Below are positions 17,687-26,563 of a stretch of 64,000 nt of DNA, one piece after another; the first letter of the stretch is position 1, and each line of letters opens with the position of its first letter. The notes under the pieces are model-generated. The model was given only the letters and a program-made list of their open reading frames with translations, ran no database searches and was not told where the DNA came from. Source of the DNA: Anaerolineae bacterium (GTDB lineage: Bacteria; Chloroflexota; Anaerolineae; Promineifilales; Promineifilaceae); contig JAHDWJ010000001.1 of assembly GCA_023384415.1 (NCBI GenBank), positions 144,699 through 208,698 on the forward strand. The letters run 5' to 3'. The position numbers and the translations under genes were made by a program.

Positions 17687-18724
17687 CTAATTGTACCCTG
17701 TGGAGATGGAGCCATTCCGTAGACCTGCGTCAATTTCGTTTAGGCGGTTCTTGATCTCCTGAGAAATCTGGGCGTCAAAATCATGGAATGGGGCCAACCC
17801 AACCTCACCAACATAGTTGCCAGCGGGGAAATTACCAGCCTTGGCCGAGCTGATCAGATCAAATACTCCGGGGGTGATCAATTTCATGGCACTGGATACC
17901 AGACAAGAATGGGCTTCGGGAACAGTTTCCCACTGGTCAGAGTCTACACCGATGCAGTAAATACCGCTGCGGCTGGCGACTTCGATCAAGGCCCCATTCC
18001 CGGTTTTCCCCCCAGCCCCAAACACCACGTCAGCATTGTTGGTATCAATGGCCTGGGCAGCCGTAGAAGCCCCCCATTCGGGATCAGTAAAGGCAACATC
18101 TAACCCACCAGGATGATAGGTGGAGATCAGGTTGATGTTAGGATTGATGTACCGCGCTCCGGCTTCGTACCCTTCTTTGAAGGCCACAACCGGGGGTACC
18201 AGGCTTGTCCCTAAAACAGCCGCGATGGTGTTTGTTTCTGTGAGCATGGCGGCTAAAGCCCCGGCCAGGAAACCAGCCTGATCTTCAGGGAAGAGTAAAC
18301 CAGCAACATTGGGGAAATCATTGCTGGGGTCATCATCAAAGCCCCATGCCTGGAACTGGTCAACGCCAATGAATTTAATGTCCGGATATTTAGCGGCCGC
18401 TTCGTGGGTAGCATCACCCAAAGCAAACCCGACGGTCACGATGACATCATATTTTTTGTCGGCGAAGAGGGCGATATTGGTGGCATAATCTTTGGCATCT
18501 TGGGTTTCGATGTATTCAACGTTGGCATCCAACTCGGCCTGAGCGCGGAGTACCCCTTCCCAGGCTGATTGATTAAACGATTTATCATCCACTTCCCCTA
18601 CGTCTGTTACCAGGCCAACGCAAAAAACGTCTGGTTTGGAGCAATCAACCTCATCTGATCCGCCACAGGCTACAATGAGCAGGGCAAGAAGGGTGAGGAG
18701 TACTACAATTTGTATCTTCTTCAT
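17687..18724 (-). CDS. BMP family (PnrA/TmpC-like) substrate-binding lipoprotein
   Basis: 345 residues with a lipoprotein signal (LTLLALLIVACGGSD, lipobox LIVAC). The mature protein has the purine-nucleoside-receptor fold signature: GLVTDVGEVDDKSFNQSAWEG, TVGFALGDATHEAAAKYPD, FLAGALAAMLTE, VFGAGGKTGNGALIE and IGVDSDQWETVPEA. Such proteins bind nucleosides outside the membrane for an ABC importer. No permease or ATPase gene is in view, so the partner is elsewhere or the protein is an orphan. TCCTCC before the ATG (as GGAGGA on the coding strand) is a good ribosome site. A strong terminator follows. Confidence 0.93.
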   Translation of the reverse strand: MKKIQIVVLLTLLALLIVACGGSDEVDCSKPDVFCVGLVTDVGEVDDKSFNQSAWEGVLRAQAELDANVEYIETQDAKDYATNIALFADKKYDVIVTVGFALGDATHEAAAKYPDIKFIGVDQFQAWGFDDDPSNDFPNVAGLLFPEDQAGFLAGALAAMLTETNTIAAVLGTSLVPPVVAFKEGYEAGARYINPNINLISTYHPGGLDVAFTDPEWGASTAAQAIDTNNADVVFGAGGKTGNGALIEVASRSGIYCIGVDSDQWETVPEAHSCLVSSAMKLITPGVFDLISSAKAGNFPAGNYVGEVGLAPFHDFDAQISQEIKNRLNEIDAGLRNGSISTGYN

Positions 18725-18843
18725 GGTTTTCCTCCGTGTTTATGGGATATACATATAAACAATGGTTAATATGTTTGCCTGTTAGCCATTGAAATTCCAG
18801 ATTACTTGGCTATAAGAATTCAGGGGCAGATAGGCAGGCAAAT

Positions 18844-18852
18844 ATTATACCA
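18844..18852 (-). promoter_or_regulatory. Extended -10 element upstream of the BMP-family gene
   Basis: Read on the minus strand: TGGTATAAT, a consensus extended -10. No convincing -35 at 16-18 bases. It gives a leader of about 115 bases to the lipoprotein start. Confidence 0.4.
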
Positions 18853-18913
18853 GAGACCGAGTAAAAGCGAGCGGAGCAATTTTACTGGATTGAGTAGAGG
18901 GTTCAAATTTTCC

Positions 18914-18922
18914 TGGTACAAT
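18914..18922 (+). promoter_or_regulatory. Extended -10 placed for a leaderless transcript of the 18930 gene
   Basis: TGGTACAAT ends 7 bases before the ATG at 18930, so transcription would begin at or one base before the start codon. No ribosome binding site precedes the ATG, which agrees with a leaderless message. Confidence 0.45.
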
Positions 18923-18929
18923 TGCCGTT

Positions 18930-20933
18930 ATGCCTGATCCATCTCCTGAACCAACCCGGCGGCCGCAGATGTGGCTCATTGTTGTTATCCTTTGCCTGGC
19001 TGTAGGCCAGTTCCTGTTTCAGCAAAATATGAACGGCCCCAACCCATCCTGGGCCGCTTTGGCTGTCGTAGCGTTGGGGGTAGGGGCGTTGTTTCTTAGC
19101 CATGGGGAAAACCGGTGGGTTATTTGGATGCAGGCCCGGTTGTCACAATGGCGACCCGCCGCGGCCGCAGAGGGAGCCGCACCAGGACGGGATTGGGCGA
19201 TCATGGTTTCGGCTTTGCTCACTCTTTTTGTTTTGGCCCAGCTCCCCCGCTTACGCCTGGATGATAATTACACCCTGGTCGCGGCCGCCTGGGTCGCGGC
19301 CGCGCTCTTTTTCCTCTACGGTATCACCCCGCCCACCCTGGCCTGGCCCGACAGCCGCCGCCTCTGGGCAGATCACAGACCCGTTTTCCTGGCCCTGGTG
19401 GGGATAGTCCTGCTGGCCTTCTTGCTGCGGGTGTGGCAGGTGGGCATCATCCCTAAAACGCTCAATGGGGATGAAGCGTCACAAGGGTTAGAGGCGATTC
19501 GAGTGTTAAACCGGGAACTGCGGAACCCATTTGGGACTGGCTGGTTGGGTGTGCCCAGTTTCAGCTTTTTCTTTAACAGTGTGACTATCCGCCTGATGGG
19601 GCCGACGGTGACGGCGCTGCGTCTGCCCTGGGTGTTTATCGGCACGTTGACGGTGTTGTTTACCTTTTTGCTGGTGCGTCGGTTGAAGGGAGATCAATGG
19701 GGATTGGCCGCGGCCGCGTTGGTGGCAACTTACCATTACCACATCCATTACTCCCGCCTCGGCTCCAACCAGATAGCTGACCCGTTCTTCCTGGTGACGA
19801 CCCTCTGGCTGTTTTACCGGGGACTGGATAAGAAGAGCGCCCTTAGCTTTGCCTTGAGCGGCATGGTGTGCGGCCTGGCCTTTTACTTTTATGCCGGGGC
19901 GCGGCTGACCCCGGTGGTGCTGCTGGCCACGGTGGGATATCTCTGGCTGCGTGAACCCCGGGCTTTTACCCGGACGCATGGACTGAACCTGCTGATTATG
20001 GTGGGAGCGTTTATGGTCGTGTTTGCGCCGATGGGCCAATTTGCCATTCGCTTCCCAGATGATTTTAATGCCCGGCTCAATATGGTGGGGATTTTCCAGA
20101 GCGGTTGGGTGGATGCCGAGTTGGCTCGCGGCCGCACCCTGCCGGTCGTGTTGTGGGATCAATTCCAACGGGCCTTCCTGGCCTTTAACCATTACCCCGA
20201 CCGCACCGTCTGGTATGGGCTGCGCCAACCGCTGCTTGACCCATTTTTTGGCACCCTTTTCCTACTTGGTCTGGGGTATGGCACCCTGCGCCTGTTAGGC
20301 CGAAATGGCGATCCCCGGCTGGCCCCGATGGTGGCCTGGTGGTGGGGAGGAATGTTCTTAGGGGGAATGCTAACCGAAAGCCCCCCTTCTAGTCAGCGGC
20401 TCATTACCTTGAGCGTCCCGGCCTGCTTCTTTATCGTTTTGGCCGTCATGGAAATGTTAAAATTGGCCCAGGATGCCCTCAACCAACGATGGGAAAGGTT
20501 AATAGTAACGGCCACGGTGACTACTTTTGCGGCTATCAGCCTGTACAGCTATTTCATTCTCTTTATCCCCAATCGGGTGTATGGCGGCCCCCACGCCCTG
20601 CTGGCCACAGAGATAGCCCCCCGCCTGAATGAGCTAAAAGAGGAGCATTATTTTTATTTTGTGGGGGCCCCAGAAATGTATTGGGGCTTTTCCACCATTC
20701 CTTATCTAGTCCAGGGGGTTAAAGGAGAAGATTTGCGCGAGCGAGTGACCCCAGAAACCCTTGAATGGGCCATACCCAGGGATAGGGGGATGGTGTTTGT
20801 GATTTTGCCCGCTCGCCGTCAGGAGTTGGCAGCGATTGAAACAGTTTTCCCTGATGGGGTGTTAGAATCTTATGATTCCCCAGCTACGGGGCGGCCAATG
20901 GTTTCATTATATGTCGTTTCTAAACAAGAGTAG
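18930..20933 (+). CDS. PMT/ArnT-like (GT39-type) membrane glycosyltransferase
   Basis: 667 residues with about a dozen membrane helices. The first large external loop starts LNGDEASQGLEAIRVL; the acidic pair there is the expected catalytic/metal site of GT39 enzymes, which move a sugar from a polyprenyl-phosphate donor. YHYHIHYSRLGSNQIADPFF is the second family block (HxxxSR-type). The C-terminal ~110 residues are a soluble domain. The 3' end overlaps the start of the DUF1499 gene by 23 bases. Four or more GCGGCCGC octamers encode Ala-rich stretches in helices. Confidence 0.88.
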   Translation: MPDPSPEPTRRPQMWLIVVILCLAVGQFLFQQNMNGPNPSWAALAVVALGVGALFLSHGENRWVIWMQARLSQWRPAAAAEGAAPGRDWAIMVSALLTLFVLAQLPRLRLDDNYTLVAAAWVAAALFFLYGITPPTLAWPDSRRLWADHRPVFLALVGIVLLAFLLRVWQVGIIPKTLNGDEASQGLEAIRVLNRELRNPFGTGWLGVPSFSFFFNSVTIRLMGPTVTALRLPWVFIGTLTVLFTFLLVRRLKGDQWGLAAAALVATYHYHIHYSRLGSNQIADPFFLVTTLWLFYRGLDKKSALSFALSGMVCGLAFYFYAGARLTPVVLLATVGYLWLREPRAFTRTHGLNLLIMVGAFMVVFAPMGQFAIRFPDDFNARLNMVGIFQSGWVDAELARGRTLPVVLWDQFQRAFLAFNHYPDRTVWYGLRQPLLDPFFGTLFLLGLGYGTLRLLGRNGDPRLAPMVAWWWGGMFLGGMLTESPPSSQRLITLSVPACFFIVLAVMEMLKLAQDALNQRWERLIVTATVTTFAAISLYSYFILFIPNRVYGGPHALLATEIAPRLNELKEEHYFYFVGAPEMYWGFSTIPYLVQGVKGEDLRERVTPETLEWAIPRDRGMVFVILPARRQELAAIETVFPDGVLESYDSPATGRPMVSLYVVSKQE

Positions 20934-21405
20934 ACGCAGATGGCTATGGCTGCTGCTGGGGCTGGTTGGTTTGACCTGGCTGGGGATGCGGCTGATGGTA
21001 ACCATGGTCAGCCCTGTCCCGGCAGGGTTGGGAGTGCAACATGGACGGTTAACCCCCTGCCCAAATGTGCCGAACTGTGTTTCGACGTTGGCCGAGGCTC
21101 CCCCACAGGCTATGTTGCCCTGGCCTATGCCAGGTGACGCGGCCGCAGCCCAAAGCCGCCTGCTCATCCTCATTGAGGAACAGCCTCGCACCAGGGTTAT
21201 CACCATCACCCCAACCTATCTCCATGTTGAGTTTCGTTCCCTGGTGTGGGGGTTTGTGGATGATGTGGAGTTTTACCTGGATGAGCCAGCGGGCGTGATT
21301 CATTTTCGCTCCGCTTCCCGATTAGGCAGTGGAGATATGGGGGTAAATCGTGCCCGAATGGAGCGGTTGGCGGCCGCATGGGCGGCAGTGCCTGGTGAGC
21401 CGTGA
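20911..21405 (+). CDS. DUF1499 family protein
   Basis: 164 residues. One N-terminal membrane helix (WLWLLLGLVGLTWLGMRLMV) is followed by the DUF1499 domain: GRLTPCPNVPNCVST, TPTYLHVEFRSLVWGFVDDVEFYLDE and IHFRSASRLGSGDMGVNRARMERL. The family is widespread and of unknown function, probably a membrane-anchored extracytoplasmic protein. The ATG at 20911 overlaps the end of the preceding glycosyltransferase gene; an earlier ATG at 20872 would deepen the overlap. The next gene starts 9 bases after the stop, so the three likely form one operon. Confidence 0.9.
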   Translation: MSFLNKSRRRWLWLLLGLVGLTWLGMRLMVTMVSPVPAGLGVQHGRLTPCPNVPNCVSTLAEAPPQAMLPWPMPGDAAAAQSRLLILIEEQPRTRVITITPTYLHVEFRSLVWGFVDDVEFYLDEPAGVIHFRSASRLGSGDMGVNRARMERLAAAWAAVPGEP

Positions 21406-21414
21406 GAGAGAATT

Positions 21415-22188
21415 ATGAAACAGATATTATCTAATCGTATGGGGTTGTGGTTATTGGCTGGGGGAGTAGTTTTGCTAACGGTGGCTGCCTTTCTCCTGAC
21501 GATGAGGCGGCAATCGAATTTGCCCGAAACGCGGCCGCAAAATTTCACTGTTACCTATAAAGCGTACCTGCCTGATATTCAACTGTACGAAGAGATTTAC
21601 TTCGCTCCTTTGGGCAGCTATTATCAATACAGCTACAAATCAGCTACCAGCCGCATCAACTTTACCCTCACCCAGGAAGAGCTAGATGCAGTTTATGAAA
21701 TTATGCGCGGGTCCCAATTTGCTCGCCTGCCTTTAGCCAGGCGAGAATTAACCCCAGACCAATCGGGTACGATGATACAACTACAGGTGGGGCGGCAGAC
21801 GTATACGGTGATTGAAACAGCCGATAAAGGGATTCCCGAAGGGCAGGCCAGCTCGTGGCAGTTTGCCCGCCAGACTATTTTTGCCATTCGCGGCCGCGAA
21901 TTTCAGAAACAGATCATCCCTTTCACCATCTTGTTGGATGGCAACCTTATCGGTACACCGCTCCAGCTTTATCTAAATAGGGAAGTTTTGTTTGATGCCG
22001 AAGTGACCACTGAGGCCGTTTTGTCAGCCATCCCCATTGAAAAAATCCCGGGAGATTATTTAATTGAAGCGGCCGCCGGCGAGGTATATAGCTACCGACT
22101 TACCCTCACCAGCCCGGTTACTTTGAACCTTTCCTGGGAAGCCAACGGGCTGGCTATCAATGGGGAGCCGATGCGCGTGGGCGAGTAA
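21415..22188 (+). CDS. Membrane-anchored protein of unknown function
   Basis: 257 residues with one N-terminal helix (MGLWLLAGGVVLLTVAAFLL) and an all-beta-looking exterior (FTVTYKAYLPDIQLYEEIYFAPLGSYYQYSYKS...). I do not recognise a family. It starts 9 bases after the DUF1499 gene and has its own GAGAGAATT ahead of the ATG. Co-transcription with the PMT-like transferase suggests a cell-envelope role, which is inference only. Confidence 0.7.
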   Translation: MKQILSNRMGLWLLAGGVVLLTVAAFLLTMRRQSNLPETRPQNFTVTYKAYLPDIQLYEEIYFAPLGSYYQYSYKSATSRINFTLTQEELDAVYEIMRGSQFARLPLARRELTPDQSGTMIQLQVGRQTYTVIETADKGIPEGQASSWQFARQTIFAIRGREFQKQIIPFTILLDGNLIGTPLQLYLNREVLFDAEVTTEAVLSAIPIEKIPGDYLIEAAAGEVYSYRLTLTSPVTLNLSWEANGLAINGEPMRVGE

Positions 22189-22266
22189 CGAGGAGGCGAG
22201 TGGCGAGTAAATATTTTACTCATACCTCATCCCTCAGTCCTCATCCCTGTCTTTTTAGGAGTGATC

Positions 22267-22815
22267 ATGGCCGAACGAGAAATATATCCTGTGCAAATCG
22301 GCGGGTTGACCCGCCAACTGCCTCTTTTTGAGGTAGCCCCAGGGGTACGCATTGCTATTTTTAATATGCTGGGGGATACATACGTCATCAAAGCGGCCGC
22401 AGCCGCTCTGGGGGAAGCGTTACAAAACAGCCAGGCGGATGTCCTGCTAACGGCTGAGGCTAAGAGCATCCCCCTGGCGTATGAGTTAAGTGCTTTACTT
22501 GGCCTGCCTTTTGTCGTCTTGCGTAAGACGTACAAGAGTTATATGGGGCAGGCGATCAGTGCCGCCACCGTCTCCATCACCACCGGCAGCCAACAGATGT
22601 TGTACCTGGATGAAAAAGATATTGACCAGGTTCGGGGCAATTATTGCATTTTGTTGGATGATGTCATCAGCACCGGGAGTACCCTTAAAGGGATGCGGCA
22701 AATTGTCGCGGCCGCGGGGGGGCATGTCAGCCAGGTGGCCGCCGTTTTCACCGAAGGGGATGGAGATTGGGATGATGTGGTCTGCCTGGGGAATTTACCA
22801 GTCTTCACATCGTGA
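22267..22815 (+). CDS. Type I phosphoribosyltransferase (adenine PRTase-like)
   Basis: 182 residues. The PRPP loop is CILLDDVISTGSTLKGM, and the upstream region TAEAKSIPLAYELSALLGLPFVVLRKTYKSYMG is the purine-PRTase pattern (Glu-Ala-Lys, then Arg-Lys). It would salvage a purine base with PRPP. AGGAG lies 6 bases before the ATG at 22267, which decides the start over GTG 22261. Whether adenine or another base is used cannot be told. Confidence 0.88.
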   Translation: MAEREIYPVQIGGLTRQLPLFEVAPGVRIAIFNMLGDTYVIKAAAAALGEALQNSQADVLLTAEAKSIPLAYELSALLGLPFVVLRKTYKSYMGQAISAATVSITTGSQQMLYLDEKDIDQVRGNYCILLDDVISTGSTLKGMRQIVAAAGGHVSQVAAVFTEGDGDWDDVVCLGNLPVFTS

Positions 22816-22842
22816 CAGGGTAACTTTGCACCTTTGCATCTC

Positions 22843-22960
22843 TGCGAGAGTAACTTTTCAAGATGTTAGGGCTGTAGGGCAAGATTCTTTCTTGCCCGCA
22901 CAAGTAAGAAAGTTGTGCTACATTGCCCGCCACCATTTTCTGAGAAGTTACCTGCGAGAG
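22843..22960. repeat. Putative small palindromic element flanked by a TGCGAGAG direct repeat
   Basis: This is most of the 231-base gap after the phosphoribosyltransferase gene. TGCGAGAG occurs at 22843-22850 and 22953-22960. Just inside are GTAACTTTTCA (22850-22860) and TGAGAAGTTAC (22941-22951), inverted repeats with one mismatch. A further hairpin, GGGCAAG...CTTGCCC, lies at 22877-22897. The rest of the gap has CGCCAAGACGCGGAGACGC-type degenerate repeat. No gene is visible. Confidence 0.4.
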
Positions 22961-23046
22961 ACAAAAAAAGAGTCTCCCGCCAAGACGCGGAGACGCAGTG
23001 AAAGACGAACAAAGCTCTGCGGGAGTTTTTTCAGTAGAGTCACCAA

Positions 23047-23820
23047 TTGACACCAATTTCACCCCAACCTTTGCGCCTTACCCAATATCATTGGCCGCTT
23101 CCCCCTGGCGTTCATCCGGCTCTGGCGGATGATGATCTCCATTTTTGGACGGCCAGGCTGGACCTGCCCCCAACCCAACTGTTACAACTGTTGGCCCTGC
23201 TTTCAGATGAGGAGCGGGCACGGCTGGAGCGGTTCCATTTTCCCCTACACCGGCACCGGTACGCGGCCGCGCACGGGCAGCTTCGTCTCATTCTCTCCAC
23301 CTACCTGCCCATCCCCCCCGCCGACCTTCTCTTTGCGGCCGCCGACTATGGCAAACCATACCTGCTCAATGGGGGGGAGCTTTGTTTTAACCTGTCCCAT
23401 GCCGGGGATTGGCTGGCCGTAGGGGTGGTACGCGGCCGCGCCATAGGGGTAGACATTGAACAAATCCGCCCCGACTTAGCCACCCCTGAGATCGCCTTGA
23501 ACTACTTTGCGGCCGCCGAGCAGGTCGCTTTCCAGGCTGTGCCGGATGCCCAGAAGCCCCAGGCGTTTTTCGCCGCCTGGACGCGCAAAGAGGCGTTTAT
23601 CAAGGCCGTGGGAGAAGGATTGTCATTCCCCCTGGCTGATTTTGCCGTCACCCTGACCCCAGGGGAACCGGCCCAACTGTTAGCCATACGCGATGAGGCT
23701 GCGGCCGCGGCCCGGTGGCAGTTGTGGGATGTGGCGGTGGCAGAGGGGTACGCGGCCGCAGTTGTGGCTGAGCAAGCTATAACCATACCCCCTGAAATCT
23801 CTAACCCCTTTAAATTTTAG
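23047..23820 (+). CDS. 4'-phosphopantetheinyl transferase (Sfp type)
   Basis: 257 residues. It carries the Sfp-type motifs: LCFNLSHAGDWLAVGVV, GVDIEQIRPD (Mg-binding GxDxE) and FFAAWTRKEAFIKAVGEGLSFPL (WxxKEA). It would transfer phosphopantetheine from CoA to carrier-domain serines, such as Ser968 of the PKS at the window start; that pairing is inferred. The only start after the upstream in-frame TAG (23035) is TTG 23047, with GGAG about 20 bases away, so translation may be weak. The last 11 bases overlap the convergent NHL gene. Six octamers fall in Ala-rich stretches. Confidence 0.92.
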   Translation: MTPISPQPLRLTQYHWPLPPGVHPALADDDLHFWTARLDLPPTQLLQLLALLSDEERARLERFHFPLHRHRYAAAHGQLRLILSTYLPIPPADLLFAAADYGKPYLLNGGELCFNLSHAGDWLAVGVVRGRAIGVDIEQIRPDLATPEIALNYFAAAEQVAFQAVPDAQKPQAFFAAWTRKEAFIKAVGEGLSFPLADFAVTLTPGEPAQLLAIRDEAAAAARWQLWDVAVAEGYAAAVVAEQAITIPPEISNPFKF

Positions 23821-25294
23821 GCTGTATATCCAAGGTTTTTACCTGGCCTGTCTGCAAATCAGCTGTGCGGATGGCGTGGTTGTTGCTGTCGGCGATGTAG
23901 AGGCGGCCGCGAGCGGCGGTGAGGCCGCCCGGTTCATCAAATTGCGCGGTCGCGCCCACCCCATCCTGCCACCCCCGTTCTCCACCTAAAAAGGTCGTCA
24001 CCTCTCGCGTCGCCGGGTTCAGCCGCTTGATTTTGCTGTTGTATGTATCGGCCAGGTAAATCAAGCCATCGTGATACACTACCGCCAACGGATGCTGAAG
24101 CAGCACCTCATCACCTACCCCGTCCCGGTCGCCAAAATCGAACAGCCCCGTCCCGACCAATGTTTGTAACTGCCCACCAATATCCAGGCCGGCGGAACGG
24201 ATAGCACTGGCTTCGGCATCGGCAAAATAGAGCCTCTGCCCGTCGGTGGTCAGGCCGCTGGGCTGGTTGAGGCAGCCATTTAGCTGCGGCCCATCTACCA
24301 GAGCTTCCCGCCCCGTGCCGGCCAGCAAAAAGAGGGTTTCCTGGGTCGGGGAGTACCCCCACAGTTGATGCTGCCCGGCCATAGCGATGTAAAGGGTGCC
24401 CTCGTGATACAGAGCATCCCAGGGGGTATTGAGCGGTAATTCCAGGGCGCGGCCGCTGGCCGTACGGATAAAATCTTGCTGCCCCGTCCCGGCAACGGTA
24501 ACGACCTGCTGGCGGGCTAAATCAGCCCGGCGGATGGTGTTGTTCTCGGTGTCGGCGATGTATAGGGTGTGGGCATCGGCCAGGGTGAGACCTTGTGGGC
24601 GGTTAAACTGCGCGGCCGCGAACGAGCCATCTTTCAACCCACACTCCCCACTACCGATGATCCCCTGTACCAGGCCATCCAGGTCGGTAATCACAATCCG
24701 GTGGTGGTTAGAATCGGCGATAAAAAGCCGGTTTGTGGCTGCATCAGCCAAAATTTTGCCCGGGAAACGGAGAAAGGAATCGGGTGCGGCCGCACGTTCC
24801 AGGTGCAGTTCTAAGGGGGTACGGTTCAGCACCCCCTGGGACTCGGCTGTCCGAACCATCGCCCCAATCGCCGTATCAAACAGGCCATAAATCCGCTCTC
24901 CCGCATGGTGGCCGACGACATAGCCGGCGGGATCAATGAGGGCAAAAGAGGGCCAAGCCCGCACGGCATAGGCTTCCCATATTTGATAATGGCGATCATT
25001 GACGACGGGATGTTCTAGCTCATACCGCTGCACCAGGCGGCGGATATTCTCCGTCTCCCCTTCATGGTCAAATTTGGCCGTATGCACACCGATAACGACC
25101 AGTTCATGGGGGTATTTGGCTTCCAGCCGCTTGAGGTCGGGGATGACGTGCATACAGTTGACGCAGCCGTAGGTCCAGAAATCTAACAAAACGATTTTGC
25201 CACGCAGATCAGAGAGGGTTAGCGGCCGCGGTACATTCAACCATTCTAAGTTAGCCGGAAACTCCGGGGCACGAACACGGGGGAGATTGCTCAT
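23810..25294 (-). CDS. Thioredoxin-like domain fused to an NHL beta-propeller (NHLRC2-like)
   Basis: 494 residues. Residues 1-150 are a TlpA/thioredoxin-like domain with VLLDFWTYGCVNCMHVIPDL (CxxC active pair), followed by an NHL propeller from about 165 with repeated blades such as LFIADSNHHRIVITDLDG, LYIADTENNTIRRADL, IYLADTYNSKIKRLNPAT and LYIADSNNHAIRTADL. This domain order matches the NHLRC2 family, conserved from bacteria to animals, with unclear substrate. No signal peptide is seen, so it is probably cytoplasmic. It ends inside the convergent PPTase gene. Confidence 0.93.
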   Translation of the reverse strand: MSNLPRVRAPEFPANLEWLNVPRPLTLSDLRGKIVLLDFWTYGCVNCMHVIPDLKRLEAKYPHELVVIGVHTAKFDHEGETENIRRLVQRYELEHPVVNDRHYQIWEAYAVRAWPSFALIDPAGYVVGHHAGERIYGLFDTAIGAMVRTAESQGVLNRTPLELHLERAAAPDSFLRFPGKILADAATNRLFIADSNHHRIVITDLDGLVQGIIGSGECGLKDGSFAAAQFNRPQGLTLADAHTLYIADTENNTIRRADLARQQVVTVAGTGQQDFIRTASGRALELPLNTPWDALYHEGTLYIAMAGQHQLWGYSPTQETLFLLAGTGREALVDGPQLNGCLNQPSGLTTDGQRLYFADAEASAIRSAGLDIGGQLQTLVGTGLFDFGDRDGVGDEVLLQHPLAVVYHDGLIYLADTYNSKIKRLNPATREVTTFLGGERGWQDGVGATAQFDEPGGLTAARGRLYIADSNNHAIRTADLQTGQVKTLDIQPKI

Positions 25295-25371
25295 AAATTC
25301 TCCAGGGATTGATGATTGTGGATTGACGATTTACGATTGCCTCAATCTCCCAATCTCTTAATCTCTTAATC

Positions 25372-26226
25372 TTACCCAAACCGACTTTCATCCAACTTAT
25401 CCCCATCCAGGGGCACCGGTTTTAAGGTAACTGGGGCTGGGGGGGGCAGGGGTTCCAGCGGGGGTGGCTCTGGTTCGGGGGTGCGGGTGGCGAAGATGAA
25501 GGCCAGACTGAGTAGGGCCACGATGAGGAGAAACCCTTCGGCGGCCAGGGGAGAAACGGTTTGGGCCAGGTAAACGGCCCCACTGTTGGCGAAGGCGTGC
25601 CAGAAAATCGCGGCCGCGAGCCAGCCCAATTTTCCGCTCATCACCGCCCGCAGCACCAGGAGTGAGGCGCAAAGATGCAGACAGACAGCAAAGACACGCT
25701 CTACCCCCCCTAGCATGGCTTCATACCAGGGAAGAGAGAAGAGGGTGGTCGCGGCCGCGTCTAGCAGTTCAACTTGTTCTGGGGGCACCGTCGCCAGGGC
25801 CGCATCCAGCCACCCTGCCCGGTAAAGCAGCAGGTTCACCAATTGGTTAAAAAAAAGCAGCCCAATGATGACCGCCTCAATCCCGCCGTGGCCGGCCCCC
25901 ACCATCAGCCCAGCCCCCCAACTGCGGGCTGATTTAGCCCAGAAGCGAAAGGTCAGATAGCGGGCGATCTCCTCAAACAGCCCGGCCGATAGACCCAGAA
26001 AGAGGATAGTCGGGATAAACTGCCGGGTCGGGTCTGGCTGCCACCAGCGCAGCACCACCCCATTAAACGGGATATGTCCTACCTGGCTCAGGATAAATGT
26101 GGCCGCCCCAATTCCCCAGAGCGACCAGGGCATTCTACGGTAGCGACGGATCAGCCAGACGGCCACCACAGGAGCCAAAAACATCAAAACCCCATTCACA
26201 ATCAAGAGCAAGGAGATCATATTCAC
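25372..26226 (-). CDS. YhfC/PrsW-like glutamic intramembrane protease family protein
   Basis: 284 residues with about seven helices. Conserved motifs in order: LFEEIARYLTFRF (paired Glu), GAGHGGIEAVIIG and IFWHAFANSGAVYL, the expected Glu/His active-site set of the YhfC branch of the CAAX/PrsW superfamily. The C-terminal ~40 residues are Pro-rich and cytoplasmic (PEPEPPPLEPLPPPAPV). The substrate is unknown. Confidence 0.82.
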   Translation of the reverse strand: MNMISLLLIVNGVLMFLAPVVAVWLIRRYRRMPWSLWGIGAATFILSQVGHIPFNGVVLRWWQPDPTRQFIPTILFLGLSAGLFEEIARYLTFRFWAKSARSWGAGLMVGAGHGGIEAVIIGLLFFNQLVNLLLYRAGWLDAALATVPPEQVELLDAAATTLFSLPWYEAMLGGVERVFAVCLHLCASLLVLRAVMSGKLGWLAAAIFWHAFANSGAVYLAQTVSPLAAEGFLLIVALLSLAFIFATRTPEPEPPPLEPLPPPAPVTLKPVPLDGDKLDESRFG

Positions 26227-26370
26227 GCCTTTTTCATGTAACCTTAACTGACAGCGTAAGGCAATTTATGGCATAGTACCAATGTACTATCTAACCCATT
26301 TATCAAGAGAACTTTTGGAGATGCACTCCTCAATATCCAATAGCTAATTCAATTTGTAGGAGATACGCCA

Positions 26371-26520
26371 ATGGACGAATTCACTTTACTCATCATTATC
26401 GTTGCGCTTTTGATTGTCGCTCTGTTAGGTCTGGCCGTTTTGCTCTGGCCCAGCCGTCAGGTAGATGATGTTCCCCGCTATACCACTTCCAGCAAAAACG
26501 GGCGGGGGTATTGGGAGTAG
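26371..26520 (+). CDS. 49-residue single-pass membrane microprotein
   Basis: Begins MDEFTLLIIIVALLIV; one helix covers residues 5-27 and ends LLWPSR, followed by a 22-residue polar tail ending GRGYWE. TAGGAGAT lies 7 bases before the ATG, a strong ribosome site. Codon periodicity looks normal and the reading frame closes just before a perfect hairpin terminator. I do not recognise a family. Size and topology match small regulatory membrane proteins; that role is inference. Confidence 0.65.
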   Translation: MDEFTLLIIIVALLIVALLGLAVLLWPSRQVDDVPRYTTSSKNGRGYWE

Positions 26521-26530
26521 GTTTGAGTTC

Positions 26531-26560
26531 CGAGTTTCGAGTTGCCCAACTCGAAACTCG
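26531..26560. terminator. Perfect 13-bp hairpin between convergent genes
   Basis: CGAGTTTCGAGTT, loop GCCC, AACTCGAAACTCG. It lies between the stops of the microprotein gene (26520) and trpB (26564). No U-run, but the position suits a bidirectional barrier. It is followed by three tandem GAAACTA heptamers that also provide the trpB stop. Confidence 0.6.
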
Positions 26561-26563
26561 AAA

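Noticed and set aside
22189-22266. Purine riboswitch before the phosphoribosyltransferase gene
   Set aside because: The space is short and filled with CATACCTCATCCCTCAG-type simple repeat; no purine-aptamer core is visible.
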